Assembly (NCBI RefSeq): GCF_033118175.1
Contig: NC_083691.1
Coordinates: 21,177,001 to 21,241,000 of the forward strand
Reading direction: 5' to 3'
Length of the DNA: 64,000 nucleotides
Origin: Dama dama
Lineage: Eukaryota; Chordata; Mammalia; Artiodactyla; Cervidae
A program made the position numbers and the translations under genes. Position 1 is the stretch's first letter; the number at the start of each line of letters is the position of its first letter. The notes under the pieces are model-generated. The model was given only the letters and a program-made list of their open reading frames with translations, did no database searches and was not told the origin of the DNA. Shown here piece after piece: positions 1 through 11,118 of the stretch.

Positions 1-103
1 TAAAACTCTGGTCTTTCAGAGAAAGTACTTTCTGGTAGCAAGTCAGTGATGTATTCTAGTCCTGCCCAGTACATTTAAACTGAAAAGACCAGTTCTTACA
101 TCA

Positions 104-330
104 TGCTCCCCAGGTGGCCCTGATGGTAAAGGATGTGCCTGCAACACTGGAGACTCAGGTTTGATCCCTGGGCCAGGAAGAAGAGAAGGGAGCCTTCCCT
201 TCCCTGGAGAAGGGAATGGCTACTCACTCTAGTATTCGTGCCTGGAGAATTTCATGGACAGAGGAACCTGGCAGGCTACAGTCCATGGAGTCACAAAGAG
301 TCGAACACAACTGAGCAACTAACACTATAC
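104..330 (+). mobile_element. Bov-tA SINE, plus orientation
   Basis: A tRNA-derived head (GGTGGCCCTGATGGTAAAGG, then TTTGATCCCTGGGCC resembling a pol III B box) is followed by the Bov-A body (CTCTAGTATTCGTGCCTGGA, AGAGGAACCTGGCAGGCTA) and the usual end CACAACTGAGCAACTAACAC. The middle has an extra purine-rich stretch near 178-200 that the other copies lack. No open gene is present; the short reading frame across it is translated SINE. Confidence 0.9.
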
Positions 331-512
331 CATGTTAGGTGCTCAGTCAATAAAAACTGGATCTAGGAACTCCTTTGGACTCTTTTCATCCCTGTTTATT
401 TCTTGCCGTAGAAGTGAAGAGGAGGGTCATGGAACTCTGTTTAAGGGTCAGGAAGAGCTTTCTACAAGAGGCAATACCTATGCCAAGCTCTGAAGGATAG
501 TCAGTCAATCAA

Positions 513-835
513 CCAGTTCAGTCACTCAGTCGTGTCCGACTCTTTGCCACCCCATGGACGCAGCAGGCCAGGTCTCTCTGTCCATCATCAACTCCTGGAG
601 CTTGCTCAAACTCATGTCCACAGAGTTGGTGATACCATCCAACCATCTCCTCCTCTGTCATCCCCTTCTCCTCCTGCCTTCTATCTTGCCCAGCATCAGG
701 GACTTTTCCAATGAGTCAGTTCTTCACATCATGTGGCCAAAGTATTGGAGCTTCAGCTTCAGCATCAGTCCTTCCAGTGAATATTCAGGATTGATTTCCT
801 TTAGGATTGACTGGTTGGATCTCCTTGCAGTCCGA
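513..835 (-). mobile_element. BovB LINE 3' end (sense part of a 5'-inverted copy)
   Basis: Read on the minus strand this is the last ~320 bases of BovB, ending at 513 in the usual terminal GACTGAACTGG-like tail. It abuts a plus-strand BovB segment at about 836. Together with 836-1558 it forms one insertion with an internal inversion: the sense 3' end here, the inverted upstream body next to it. Confidence 0.9.
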
Positions 836-1558
836 AGTCAAAGCCTTTGACTGTGTGGATCACAACAAACTGTGGATAATTCTTCAAGAGATGGGAATAC
901 CAGACCACCTTACCTGCCTCCTGAGAAATCTGTATGCAGGTCAAGAAGCTACAGTTAGAACCCGGCATGGAACAATGGAGTAGTTCCAAATTGGGAAAGG
1001 AGTACATCAAGGCTGTATATTGTCACCCTGCTTATTTAACTTATATGCAGAGTACATCATGTGAAATGCTGGGCTGGATGAAGCACAAGCTGGAATCAAG
1101 ATTGCCGGGAGAAATATCAATAACCTCAGATATGCAGATGACACCATCCTTACAGCAGAAAGCAAAGAGGAACTGAAGAGCCTCTTAATGAAAGTGAAAG
1201 AGAAGAGTGAGAAAGTTGGCTTAAGACTCAACATTCAGAAAGCAAAGAGTTGAAAAACAAAAAACAAGCATTCTGAAAACATGGCATCCGGTCCCATCAC
1301 TTCAGAGCAAATAGATGGGAAAACAACGGAAACAGTGACAGACTTTATTTTCTTGGACTTCAAAATCACTGCAGATGGTGACTGCAGCCATGAAATTAAA
1401 AGATGCTTGCTCCTTGGAAGAAAAGCTACGACCAACCTAGACAGTATATTAAAAATCAGAGTGGTTACTTTGCCAACAAAGGTCTGTCTAGTCAAAGCTT
1501 TGGTTTTTCCAGCAGTCACATATAGATGTGAGAGTTGGACCATAAAGAAAGCTGAGGA
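836..1558 (+). pseudogene. BovB reverse-transcriptase fragment (inverted 5' part of the same copy)
   Basis: Plus-strand reading gives BovB reverse transcriptase from palm motif A (V-K-A-F-D at 836-850, followed by CVDHNKLW-like sequence) through the YADD catalytic motif (1131-1142) to the region just before the BovB 3' end (ESW, then KKAE, about 1530-1558). Frameshifts and an in-frame TAG near 981 break it, so it cannot encode an enzyme. The segment ends about 60 bases short of where the 513-835 part begins in the BovB consensus. That matches an upstream body copied in the opposite direction by twin priming with a small loss at the switch. Confidence 0.85.
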
Positions 1559-2131
1559 TAAGTAGGAATGAACTCAGAGGTGGAGGGTGGGAGGGAGCAG
1601 CAACCACAACTGACAGAACAACATACATGAGGGAATTTGGAATCCCCGAGTAACTCAATGTGTCTAGAGTGTAGATTAGGGAGGAGGAGGACAGGAGATA
1701 AGACTGAGAAGCAGACAGAAGACAGGCTGTGAAGAAATGTAAGTTTTCCTGAGAAAGTGTAAAGCATCCTTGGGAATGGCCTCTCCTCCAGGTAAGTTGA
1801 GCACTTGTGGTGTTTCTCGTCTGGGAGATCACCTGTGGCCCTGTTTCCCAGCTTTGCTCTCCTGGGAGATCTTGATGGGAACCCAGGCTCTCACTTCATA
1901 TTTTCCCCACCTGGTGGTTTTCATAGCTTCCTTTCACGAGGCGCAAAGGGAAAGAAGACAATTGCAAACTGGTATTTCTGTCCCATGAAAGTGGAATTTG
2001 GAGATTGGAGGTTTCAAGGCTATAGAATAACTCACACTTTCTGAACTCTGACATTAAGTGCTGAGCAGATGTTGAAGCTGGGTTTTTCATACATGTGAGA
2101 AACACACACATGTACATGTGTGTATATACAT
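1559..2131. other. No recognised feature
   Basis: Purine-rich at first (about 1570-1740, GGAGGAGGACAGGAG type), then mixed low-copy sequence. I see no gene, repeat family or RNA here apart from a short CA/TG-rich run at 2100-2130. Confidence 0.5.
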
Positions 2132-2337
2132 GTGCTCAGTCGTTCAGTCATGTCTGACTCTGCAACCCCACAGACTATAGCCCAACAGGCTTTTCTGTCC
2201 AGGGGAGTCTCCAGGCAAGAATACTGGAGTGGGTTGCTATTTCCTTCTTTAGGGGATCTTCTTGACCCAGGGATCAACCCGTGTCTCCTGTGACTCCTGC
2301 ACTGGCAGACAGATTCTTTACAATTGAGCCTTGGGAG
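2132..2337 (-). mobile_element. Bov-tA SINE, minus orientation
   Basis: Minus-strand Bov-tA with body (CAGTCGTTCAGTCATGTCTG, CAGGCAAGAATACTGGAGTG) and tRNA-like head (TTTACAATTGAGCC). A TA dinucleotide run (2338-2356) follows directly. Confidence 0.9.
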
Positions 2338-2356
2338 ATATTTATATATATATATA
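2338..2356. repeat. (TA)n short tandem repeat
   Basis: About nine TA units beside the head end of the preceding SINE. Confidence 0.8.
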
Positions 2357-3624
2357 ACCCAGGGATTTTTATTTAGTCATACTGATTTTATGTCATTGTT
2401 GCTTTTTCCTCTTAATGTACTCTGAGGATAATTTGAAATAGTCACAACATGCACGGTAACCTGAAAACAGGGAATGTGACCTGAATAATCTCAGCGCAGA
2501 AAATGATGCAGTTTACTTTACTTGTATTTTTCTAACCAAAACAAGAGAATCTCTTGCTATTTCCATCAGCCCTTCAGCATTGGCAGTGGAAGAAGGTCAG
2601 TTAGGCCAGTGTAGTAGATGTTGCATGTGTGTTTGAACAAACACTGTATATAACATGTGTTTTCATTCATGGGCTTGCTGCATTATTTCATCATGATGTA
2701 TTCTTTGTGGTGTTATTTTAGAAATTGATTACCCACAGATCACCAGAAGATCTCTTGTCCTGTCACTTTGGGGATAATGAACACTTTTCATAAATGTAAA
2801 TCTGTCAGGCCGTGTCTTCCTTAAATGACAGTTACTAATTTATAGATCAAAGACATCATTCTTGCCTTTTTAAATCAGTGACTGTTTTACTGCAGAAATA
2901 CAGAAGGGTCATTAGCTTTAACTATAAAACATCTTATCAAAGTGCCTATGAGCAGAGGAAAACTTAATCTTTCTTACTTTTTTAAAAAGAGATTTTTTTT
3001 AAATCAAGAAAGTCCAAGGAATATTCAATTTTGGGAAAACAGTGGATAATACAGCCGTGCATAAAATTCACATTGAAATTCCCATTGTAAATAACAGTGT
3101 CAAAATTAATCTAGCAAGAAGCTATTTTGCATTGTGATTCTTGGAACTTCCATAACTGAGGTCCCATCTAACATTTAACCAGAGCTCTTGCTGCTCTATA
3201 TAAGAACCTTCTTCAGTAAAATATGGAAATAGATTTAGTTTTATTCTCTGGATGGGTTCGCAAGAAACAGAAGTGATAGATGTGAGAGGTCCCCTTGAAA
3301 AGAGCAAGGGTGATACCCGACAGATGCTCAATTCTCTGTGACAATGTCACAGCCTTTCACCCTCTGTTGCATGAATCTGTAAAATGACCATGATTATATA
3401 TTCTGTGACGGGCACTGTGAGAAGCTTTGAAGGACATTTGTCTTAGCCATACTCCCCAAGAACTTTAGGTAATGAAAAAATGCCCGTGGAGAGGTTATCA
3501 GTCATGGAGAATATCTGTGATTTCAGCACCTTCTTTTGAGATGCTTTTGGCAAGAATGCTCACTCCTGAAATCAGCAGATTAGGAATAAGCAGAGGGCAA
3601 CTGAGTACCTAATTCAAGAGGGCA
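2357..3624. other. Low-copy AT-rich sequence; no gene seen
   Basis: No family recognised with confidence. A stretch around 3330-3440 (TGAATCTGTAAAATGACCAT) resembles the 3' half of a MIR but is too decayed to call. Confidence 0.45.
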
Positions 3625-3985
3625 ACTGGAACTGTGGTGCTTGAGGAGACTCTTGAGAGTCCCTTGGACTTCAAAGAGATCAAACCAGTCAATCCTAAAG
3701 GATATCAACTCTGAATGATCATTAGAAGAAGTGATGCTGAAACCGAAGATCCAATACTTTGGCTGCCTGATGCAAAGAACCGACTCATTGGAAAAGATCC
3801 TGATGATGGGAAAAATTGAAGGCAAAAAGAGAAGTGGGAGACTGAGGATGAGATGGTTGGATGGCATCACTGATGCAATGGACATGAATCTGAGCAAACT
3901 CTGGGAGAGTGGAGGACAAAGGAGCTTGCATGCTGCAGTCCATGGAGTTGCCGAGAGTTGGACATGACTTAGCAACTAAAAACGA
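3625..3985 (+). mobile_element. BovB 3' end (ART2-like), 5'-truncated
   Basis: Begins at the ACTGTGGTG point of BovB and runs to the tail GACATGACTTAGCAACT. It covers the 3' UTR and the last codons only. The 5' break lies just upstream of a small hairpin (3648-3661), as in three other copies in this window. Confidence 0.9.
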
Positions 3986-4460
3986 CAAACCTCAGTACCT
4001 CAGAGAATTTAGAAAGGACTGAGGTAAAGCACAAAGCAAAGCAAGAAATTGGAAATGTGCACTTTGCCTTAAATCTAAAACAAATACAATTGTCGTTGTT
4101 CCAGGAATATGATTTTTGAATGGTTCGTTCATTCAGTATTACTCAGAGGAAATTAAAGATGCACAAGAATAGAACAAACAACCAAATAAAAGTTGCTTTT
4201 CTCTAATAAGATAATGTGCTTTCAATTTTAAGATAGTTTTATTCAGGCATCTTTTGTTTTATTAAGATTTTTATCAGCTGCAAATTGAATAATTTATAGT
4301 ATTAAGTGCTATTATATTCACTTAAAATTGGGAAAAATCATGGTTTCTGAAAAATAGAAACTTTGTAGATTTAAGAAAATCTGGTTCTTTGTGTTTAGCA
4401 TTTTTTTCTGGTTTAAAAACATCTTTTGATGGGGAGGTATAGATAAGAGTGGAATCATGT
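3986..4460. other. AT-rich low-copy sequence
   Basis: Runs such as TTATTAAGATTTTTATC and no repeat family or reading frame that I recognise. Confidence 0.45.
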
Positions 4461-4737
4461 GCTGCTGCTGCTGCTAAGTCACTTCAGTCGTGTCCGACTC
4501 TGTGCGACCCCATAGACAGCAGCCCACCAGGCTCCCCCATCCCTGGGATTCTCCAGGCAAGAACAGTGGAGTGGGTTGCCATTTCCTTCTCCAATACATG
4601 AAACTGAAAAGTGAAAGTGAAGTCGCTCAGTCGTGTCCAACTCTTAGCGACTCCATGGACTGCAGCTTACCAGGCTCCTCCATCCATGGGATTTTCCAGG
4701 CAAGAGCACTGGAGTGGATTGCCATTGCCTTCTCTGG
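4461..4737 (-). mobile_element. BOV-A2 dimeric SINE, minus orientation
   Basis: Two Bov-A monomers in tandem (about 4461-4595 and 4620-4735), each with the CAGTCGTGTCC and CTCCAGGCAAGA / TTTTCCAGGCAAGA blocks, joined by a short purine-rich linker. The (GCTGCTGCT)n at 4461-4475 is the complement of the CAG-type tail. There is no tRNA head, which separates it from Bov-tA. Confidence 0.9.
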
Positions 4738-6010
4738 CAATCATGTGCTATTAGATCCAATTTTGCTCAGGAGGAAATCTGCTTTCATGTCTTCACTAAG
4801 TTGCATCTAAAAGAAAATGCTTAATCATTGCTGGTCCCTCTCTGGAATAGGCAGAGTTAAAGAGATCCTTGTGATGCTGGTTGCAAGAACTTTTTATTAG
4901 GCTGGTGATACCCGGACTGTGGAGTGAAGTGGTGGGTGGTTGAAATCTTGCTTATAAGTGTTTACAGCTTTAATCCTCTTTTTCTTTCATCTCACATGCT
5001 ATCGTGCAATTTTCCTTGGAATTGTTTGATTTAGAATTTTTGGTAACTTCAAAGTTGATAGACTGGAATGAAGGATAAGATACTTTCCAATGAACAGTTG
5101 AATGATACATAATCATTTTACATAAGACTATTTACTCTTTTAAGTGATGGAAAAATAAGAACTAAGGGCACTTAATAGACTATTTGCATATTGATGACAC
5201 CAGCCACACATAGCCGTCTGCTTACAAGTAGTACCAGGGGAAGAAAGTCTTCTGGAAAAAGGATTAGATGTCCTATATGATTCAAGAGAAAGGATTAGGA
5301 TCAATGAATGAAAGTTCAGTGAAGACAAGTTTAGTCTAGATTACAACAGCCACTTTACGTGATAACATCTGAGCAACAATGGCACCAGGCATAGTGATCT
5401 TACTATCTCTGAAACATCTACCTGTTAATGGCTTATTAGCGGGGCCATTTCTAAAGAGAATGAAACACTGAACGGGTGACTAGCTTAGAAGGCCTTTCAG
5501 ATTTCTTTGAATCTGCTCAAAATCATGACCTGGTGTTTGTCTTCTCAGGATCATTCCTTTCCCAAATTTCTGCTTCACTTTCCAGAGTAGCAGACAAATT
5601 AAAGCTCCCAGATCTCCCAAGATTCTCGCTGGAGAGTTACTTTGAGATGCATAGAAGGGCATTTCTTGTTCTTCAAATTCCCTCAACTCCTAGAACCTGA
5701 GGATCCAAGTATCTCACCAAGGCTTACACATGAGGGATACAGATAGTGAATGACCCCAGAAGCACTTCCTTACATGGGGTCACCATGACTGTTGAGAGTG
5801 TGTGGAGCTGAGACAGTTGATGTGCTGTGTAGTCTCCAGGAGCCTCATGTGAGCACTGTCCCTGTCCTATGTCTGTGCCTTATTGATCCAGGTATGGACT
5901 GACTCCAGTTAATCCTTTCATGTTCCTTCTCCTGGGGATGGTGATTGGAGAGTGACAGTCACAGTCCTTTCTCTGCATTCTCTGAAGTCAAACTCTTCCA
6001 TGAGATACAC
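4738..6010. other. Low-copy sequence; no gene seen
   Basis: A 74-codon open frame at 5476-5700 matches nothing I recognise and has an equally open overlapping frame on the other strand, so I do not call it. No repeats recognised. Confidence 0.45.
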
Positions 6011-6188
6011 TTTTTTATTTTTTATTTTATTTATTTATTTATTTATTTTCATTTATTTTTATTAGTTGGAGGCTAATTACTTCACAACATTTCAGTGGGT
6101 TTTGTCATACATTGACATGAATCAGCCATGGAGTTACATGCATTCCCCATCCCGATCCCCCCTCCCACCTCCCTCTCCACCCTCTCCA
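6011..6188 (-). mobile_element. L1 3' UTR (ruminant L1), truncated
   Basis: Minus-strand L1 3' end. The complement of an (AAATA)n-type tail lies at 6011-6055, followed by the ruminant L1 3' UTR block (ATTAGTTGGAGGCTAATTAC, TTGACATGAATCAGCCATGG). It stops after a C-rich stretch (CCCGATCCCCCCTCCC). Only ~130 bases of element body are present. Confidence 0.8.
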
Positions 6189-6194
6189 CACTTT

Positions 6195-6350
6195 TTTAAA
6201 GATATTCATTGATACATTTGGCTACCTCAGGTCTTAGTTGGGACATGCAGGACTTTCACTGTGACATTCTGGATCTTCTGTTGAGGTGCAGAGACTCTAC
6301 TTGTAGTGCTCGGGCTCCAGAGTGTGCAGGCTCAGCAGTTGTGCCACGGA
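6195..6350 (-). mobile_element. CHR-1-like SINE, partial, minus orientation
   Basis: Degraded complement of the CHR-1 body (GGTCTTAGTTGGGACATGCA, CTCGGGCTCCAGAGTGTGCA, CAGCAGTTGTGCC). The head is missing. CHR SINEs are shared by cetartiodactyls, so this is older than the Bov-tA copies. Confidence 0.6.
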
Positions 6351-6644
6351 GATACAATTTTTAACCTCTTTCTTCTGATCACTGTTCACCCCCATAATCA
6401 TCCTAGAATTCCCTTTATTTTTTCCTTACCTCTAGAGTCTTCTTCTGGTGCTTCCACCCAAAAGAACTTTCACTTATATATTGGGTGAGTGCTGTGTATA
6501 AAAAAGAAAATATTAGGCATACCAGGCATTTAATTTCAAGAAGGTGCAAAAATAGATTTCAAATCATTATGGCCGAGGTTGCCATTAGAAAAGATTGAAT
6601 CAATTTTCCTCTGTTGACCCAGAATTAATGGAAAAAGAAGAAAG
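6351..6644. other. No recognised feature
   Basis: Low-copy sequence between a CHR-1 remnant and a Bov-tA; nothing identified. Confidence 0.4.
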
Positions 6645-6843
6645 TGTTAGTTGCTCAGCCATGTCCGATCCTTTTGTGACCTTATCAACTGTAGCCCACC
6701 AGGCTATCTGTTCATGGAGTTCTCCAGGCACGAATACTGGAGTGGGTAGCCATTTCCTTCTCTAGGGGATCTTCCTGGCCTGGGGATCGAACCCGGGTCT
6801 CCTGCATTACAGGCAGTTTCTTTACCATCTGAGCCACTAGGAA
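6645..6843 (-). mobile_element. Bov-tA SINE, minus orientation
   Basis: Nearly full copy. The tRNA-like head is well kept (GGGGATCGAACCCGGGTCTC, near the pol III B-box complement) and ends in ACCATCTGAGCCACTAGG. Confidence 0.92.
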
Positions 6844-7423
6844 TCATCACTAGCTTAGGGCCAGCAGCAGTGGGTAAGGGGGAAAAGGTGGAGGTGAGAG
6901 GCAGAAGTCTAGCCTCTGGTACAACTCGCACACTGGCCAGGCAGCTGGGGGAACTTTGAGAAGATCTCTTCTCTCTGAGCTTCAGTTTCCTCTCATCAAA
7001 ATTAAGAAACTTGGATGAGATGAGTCTGAAAGCCCACTCTAGTTGCATTTGTTTAATCCAGGCAGCAGAGGTACAGAGAGGTCACCCACCCAGCCCAGGC
7101 TCACAGAGCAAGGGAATAACCTAAAGACTGGGACCGAGGTCCAAGGTGATCGTAATACTGAAGCCCTTTAAGAAGACTTTCAGCAGCAAAGAGCATTTAT
7201 ACCCTCATGATCACTCACAGTGCTGGGAGGGGCTGATGGGCCCCAAACGTACAGAGTATCAGATCAGTCAAACCCTTTAAGGGTGTGGTTAACATCTTTT
7301 GCATTTGGGAGGATGGGGTGACTATTTCTCCCACCAGCACAGCAAACTTGTCACTCACAGATTCTTTCTGGTTCCTATATCAGCCCAAATGATTTTTAGT
7401 TACTTTTTAGTTATTTTTAGTCC
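6844..7423. other. Low-copy sequence with possible MIR scraps
   Basis: GAGCTTCAGTTTCCTCTCAT (about 6979) looks like the conserved MIR core in plus orientation. GTACAGAGAGGTCACCCACC (about 7070) looks like the complement. Each is short; I would not insist on either. No gene seen. Confidence 0.4.
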
Positions 7424-7556
7424 ACTGAAGTGAAGTTGCTCAGTCATATCTGACTCTTTGAGACCACATGGATTGTAGCCCACCAGGCTCCTCCGTCCAT
7501 GGGATTCTCCAGGCAAGAATACTGGAATGGGTTGCCATTTCCTTCTCCAGGGGATA
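7424..7556 (-). mobile_element. Bov-A monomer, minus orientation
   Basis: A single Bov-A body unit (GAAGTTGCTCAGTCATATCT, CTCCAGGCAAGAATACTGGA) ending at CTTCTCCAGGGGAT. The tRNA head is absent, so it is a truncated Bov-tA or a free monomer. Confidence 0.85.
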
Positions 7557-8214
7557 TAATAGCGAATGCCAGTGTGATGTGAAATATACAGAAAGAGGGA
7601 GTAAAAGCAAATGAGGAAACAGCAACAAATCCTGATGTCATACTTTTCAACAGATCGATTTCCTTTTATTTTTTTATTTTGAGGCAGAAAATGACTTCCT
7701 GGGAACACTCACCACGACATTCTACATCTAGTGTCTCTCTTAGTGCCTTGTTTCAGACAAAGAAACGCAGCACTCCCACGGGGATCCCTGACTGGTGTTT
7801 CCAGCCAGCTAGCTCAGCTTTCATTCCGTGAAGGTATCGGAAATGAAGTCAGAATATAGAGGAGGAACTAACTGTATTCCAGGGCTGGAACAATACCTGG
7901 GTGCACTGGGAAAAGTAAAGGCAAAACCCACTTCACAATCTCAGCTCCTCCCCCACTTTGTGACACCACATGGGAAAATGCCTTACCCTCTAAGGAAGTT
8001 AACTGGCTATGAAAACGGAAGGTGAGCATTCACCCAAGAATGTTCTAGGAATCAGCAACCACCTGTAACTGGCCCAGTAGATGAAATAAAACATGCTTAC
8101 AAATGGGAGAGTCGGGACTTTGAAGTGTTTTGCAAACTAGTTTGATATTTAATATCAATCTAATGAGTTTGGAAACATGATCAAGCTATTGAGTTGACGA
8201 AACCAAAGAGAATA
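7557..8214. other. No recognised feature
   Basis: Low-copy sequence. A 65-codon open frame (7828-8025) has no features I recognise. Confidence 0.4.
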
Positions 8215-8423
8215 ATCTTCCCAGGTGGTTCAGTGGTAAAGAATCCACCTGCAAAGGAGCAGACTCGGGTTTGATCATTGGGTCAGGAAGATCCCCTGGA
8301 GGAGGGGATGGCAACCCACTCCAGTATTCTTGCTTGGGAAAACCCATGGACAGAGAAACCTGGGGACAACAGTCCATGGAGTCGCAAAGTGTTGGACATG
8401 ACTGCAACTAACCAACAGCAACA
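8215..8423 (+). mobile_element. Bov-tA SINE, plus orientation
   Basis: Head (CCCAGGTGGTTCAGTGGTAA) and body (CTCCAGTATTCTTGCTTGGG) present. A short AAC/CAGCAAC tail follows at 8405-8426. Confidence 0.92.
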
Positions 8424-9276
8424 ACCGTGGAGAATGTCTGACTCCAGTCTTCTCTTGCCAGGGTGGGGAGAAAAGAAAGTAAAATAAAACTGCACAGTTT
8501 GTTTATTAGGAAAGTCTGGCCCTTCAGATCTTGCCAGATACCTGTCTATCCCATAACCACTGAGAAAGAATGGCATGGTCACTTACCTGCTCAGTGGACT
8601 TGGGGAAGTGACACCTCTGAGTTCTCTCATTTGTCGAAAACAAAATACAAATGCTACATGAGACCTTCTCTTAGCATGCTTCTGGCTTCTCCGTGGCTTC
8701 ATCCATTACCCTGTGCTCAATTTCTCTCCTAGACTGAATGTATGACCCTAAGATTCAAAGCACAGAACCACATTTAGTGATCTTTAGTGGCTCTTGTTAA
8801 TTTAAAGCCAAGGAAAGCTCATCAAGTGGAAAGTATGACTATGTGGATGACGTGTTACGAAACCAAGTCCCCTCACTGTCTTTCCATTGATCTTCCCGAG
8901 GGGCATTTGCCTTTAATTTGGGGACACTGGGACTGGATCTGAGCTGAAGGGGAGATGAGCACAGTGTTGTGACATCCTTGGGAAAATGTCACCGAAATGG
9001 GTCAGCCTTTCTATTTCAGAGCTGCGCTCATCTGAAAACATTAAAGAAGGCTAAAAATAAGTGTACGGTGTGCTCTCAGCTACGCCAGCCAAGCCAGTCC
9101 GTCTTTGAGAAGGCCCTTGGATATTAATGATTGACGGGTGGACACAGTAGCCTGCTATGACTTTCCCAGGGAGTCCTGTGGGCATTTGGGGAAGATTCTG
9201 CACCCCTCACTGCCCCACATTCCTCTTTCAACAAGGCAGAAATGATTTGGATAATAATAGCCTCTTGGTGGGGAGG
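8424..9276. other. No recognised feature
   Basis: Mixed low-copy sequence; no gene, RNA or repeat family recognised. Confidence 0.4.
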
Positions 9277-9492
9277 GGCTTCCCAGATGGCCCTAGTGGT
9301 AAAGAACCTGCCTGCCAATGCAGGAGACAAGAGACTTGGGTTTGATCCCTGGGTTGGAAAGATCCTCTGGAGGACAGCATGACAGCCCACTGCAGTATTC
9401 TTGCCTGGAGAATCCCATGGACAGAAGAACCTGGCGGGCTACAGTGCATGGGGTTGCAAAGGGTCAGACACGACTGAAGTGACTGAGTATGC
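9277..9492 (+). mobile_element. Bov-tA SINE with probable target-site duplication
   Basis: Full copy from GGCTTCCCAGATGGCC to GACACGACTGAAGTGACTGA. The flanks CCTCTTGGTGGGG (9261-9273) and CCTCTTGAGGGTGGGG (9501-9516) look like a diverged target-site duplication. Confidence 0.92.
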
Positions 9493-9788
9493 AGGGAAAA
9501 CCTCTTGAGGGTGGGGTGGGGTGAGCAGGAGTGGTGGGGGTGAGGACTTCATGAATTCAAGCTCTTTGACAAGGCAGACAGAGTCAGCCTGGTTGGGGAT
9601 ATCTGCTAGTCTTGCGCTCCAGGTCTAAACACTGAATTTCCACATTTAACCTGGAAAAATAAACACATTTCAACATCAAATTCATTTCCATGCCTCACTT
9701 TTTCCTTTGTTTCTATATTAAGATATCTTACGCCATTCCCTGGTCTCTATAGATTTAGGAAGAGAAATACTTCAGAGCTGCCTGGGAG
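9493..9788. other. No recognised feature; G-rich at start
   Basis: Several GGGG runs at 9507-9540, then mixed low-copy sequence. Confidence 0.4.
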
Positions 9789-9962
9789 AGAGAACAGTGA
9801 CTCTGAAGCCAGGCAAGCTTGGTGATGATTTTCAGTTTCACCTCCAAGGAGCTTGGTAAACTCTGCTACACTTCACTTTTCGTCTTTCAGACTTCATTTC
9901 TCCATCCATGCAGAGTAGAAAACACGGATATTTGGTAAGTTTTCTCTGAGGATTAGGGGTGC
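9789..9962 (+). mobile_element. MIR SINE, degraded
   Basis: The order of blocks follows MIR: GTGACTCTGAAGCCAGGC, then CTTCATTTCTCCATCC in place of the usual CAGTTTCCTCATC core, then TCTCTGAGGATTAGG. Highly diverged. Confidence 0.5.
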
Positions 9963-10029
9963 TGAGCCTAACTCACTGAGAAGAGTGCTTGCTGCAAGGC
10001 AGATCCTAATTGCTGTTTGGGTTTTTTTG

Positions 10030-10231
10030 TTTTGTTTTGTTTTTTATTAGTTTTATTTTTTAAAAACACTTTTATATTGAAGCATGGCCAATTAACAATG
10101 TTGTAATAGTTTCAGATGGACAGCAAAGGGACTCAGCCATACACATACATGCATCCATTCTTCCCCAAACTCCCCTATCATCCAGGCTGCCAGGTAACAT
10201 TGAGCAGAGTCCACTCAGCTACACAGTAGGT
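10030..10231 (-). mobile_element. L1 3' UTR remnant, minus orientation
   Basis: T-rich start (complement of a tail) then the L1 3' UTR complement: TTATATTGAAGCATGGCC, ACAATGTTGTAATAGTTTCA, GGACAGCAAAGGGACTCAGC, ending CTACACAGTAGG. Same L1 3' UTR type as the plus copy at 17598-17830. Confidence 0.75.
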
Positions 10232-10987
10232 CCGATTTGAATGCTAGCCACGAGAATTATTACTGTTGCTACTACTATTATGATTTCTCTTACCTGGTTA
10301 AATATTCTTTCCTTAAATGTGCCAGATTTGGGGTCGCATCTGGATTCTTGAGGGCTGCTTATTCCTGACTCACAGTCCCCGCGCCTGAAGGCTGATTTGT
10401 TGTCCCAGATTTTTATGGTTTACCAGCCCAGCCCAAACGCCCAGCTCTGGGCTAATGCTCTTTACCTTGTGTGTTAGAATCATTCATGCATCTGTCTTCT
10501 CCAAACAGTGGGCTCGCTGAGGACAGGGAGCAGGTCTGATTCCTGTCTTATTGGTTCTACAGGTGAGGTGTGTTTGATGTTCTCAGCTCTATTTGCTGCA
10601 TTCTTTGGGACACCGTGTTTATCCTGGGTGCTGTCTCTTCCTCTGTGGTTTTGTAGCTGGATTTGCCTCTTGTCCTCCCAGCACCTCATCTCAGCCAACG
10701 GTGGAGTTTCAGGAGGCAGCCCCCTCCCATCTCAGCCCTCTATGTTTCCCTGCTGGCCAGGGTCCCACTAGGAGATTTTCTTTCCAGTGGTCAGTTAACA
10801 ATTCAGGCATGTGTCTCTTATGGGACCACAATGGAGCTTGACCTGAAAAAGCTTGTAGTTATTACTACAATCATAATAATTTATATAGTAAAGAACTTGG
10901 GATAGAAGGAAAGGGGCTGGACAAAAAGGCTAGGAGGCAGAGGAAGGAAGAAAGTAAGACATGAAATCCTTTTAAGAATCTACTTTG
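10232..10987. other. Low-copy sequence; no gene seen
   Basis: Three overlapping plus frames of 70-87 codons run through 10508-10905 in different phases, which argues against coding. No repeat recognised. Confidence 0.45.
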
Positions 10988-11118
10988 TGAAACTTCTCCA
11001 GTGGTCCAGTAGATGAGACTCTGGGCTCTCAAAGCATGGGGACTGGGTTCAATCCCTGGTCAAGGAACTAGATCCTGCATGCCACAGCAAAAACGTGGTA
11101 CAACCAAACTATTTTTAA
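10988..11118 (+). mobile_element. CHR-2-like SINE, plus orientation
   Basis: Short tRNA-derived SINE: TCCAGTGGTCCAGTAGATGA, GGGTTCAATCCCTGGTCAAG (good B-box), then CTAGATCCTGCATGCCAC and an A-rich end. Confidence 0.75.

Noticed and set aside
4461..4737. Repeated units that could suggest a CRISPR-like or satellite array
   Set aside because: Only two Bov-A monomers with a linker; BOV-A2 dimer structure explains it.
9277..9492. tRNA-like A and B boxes in many places (example given)
   Set aside because: These are heads of Bov-tA and CHR SINEs, without a foldable tRNA body, so not tRNA genes.
9261..9516. CCTCTTG flanks as a proven target-site duplication
   Set aside because: Only seven bases match before an indel, so I list it as probable only.
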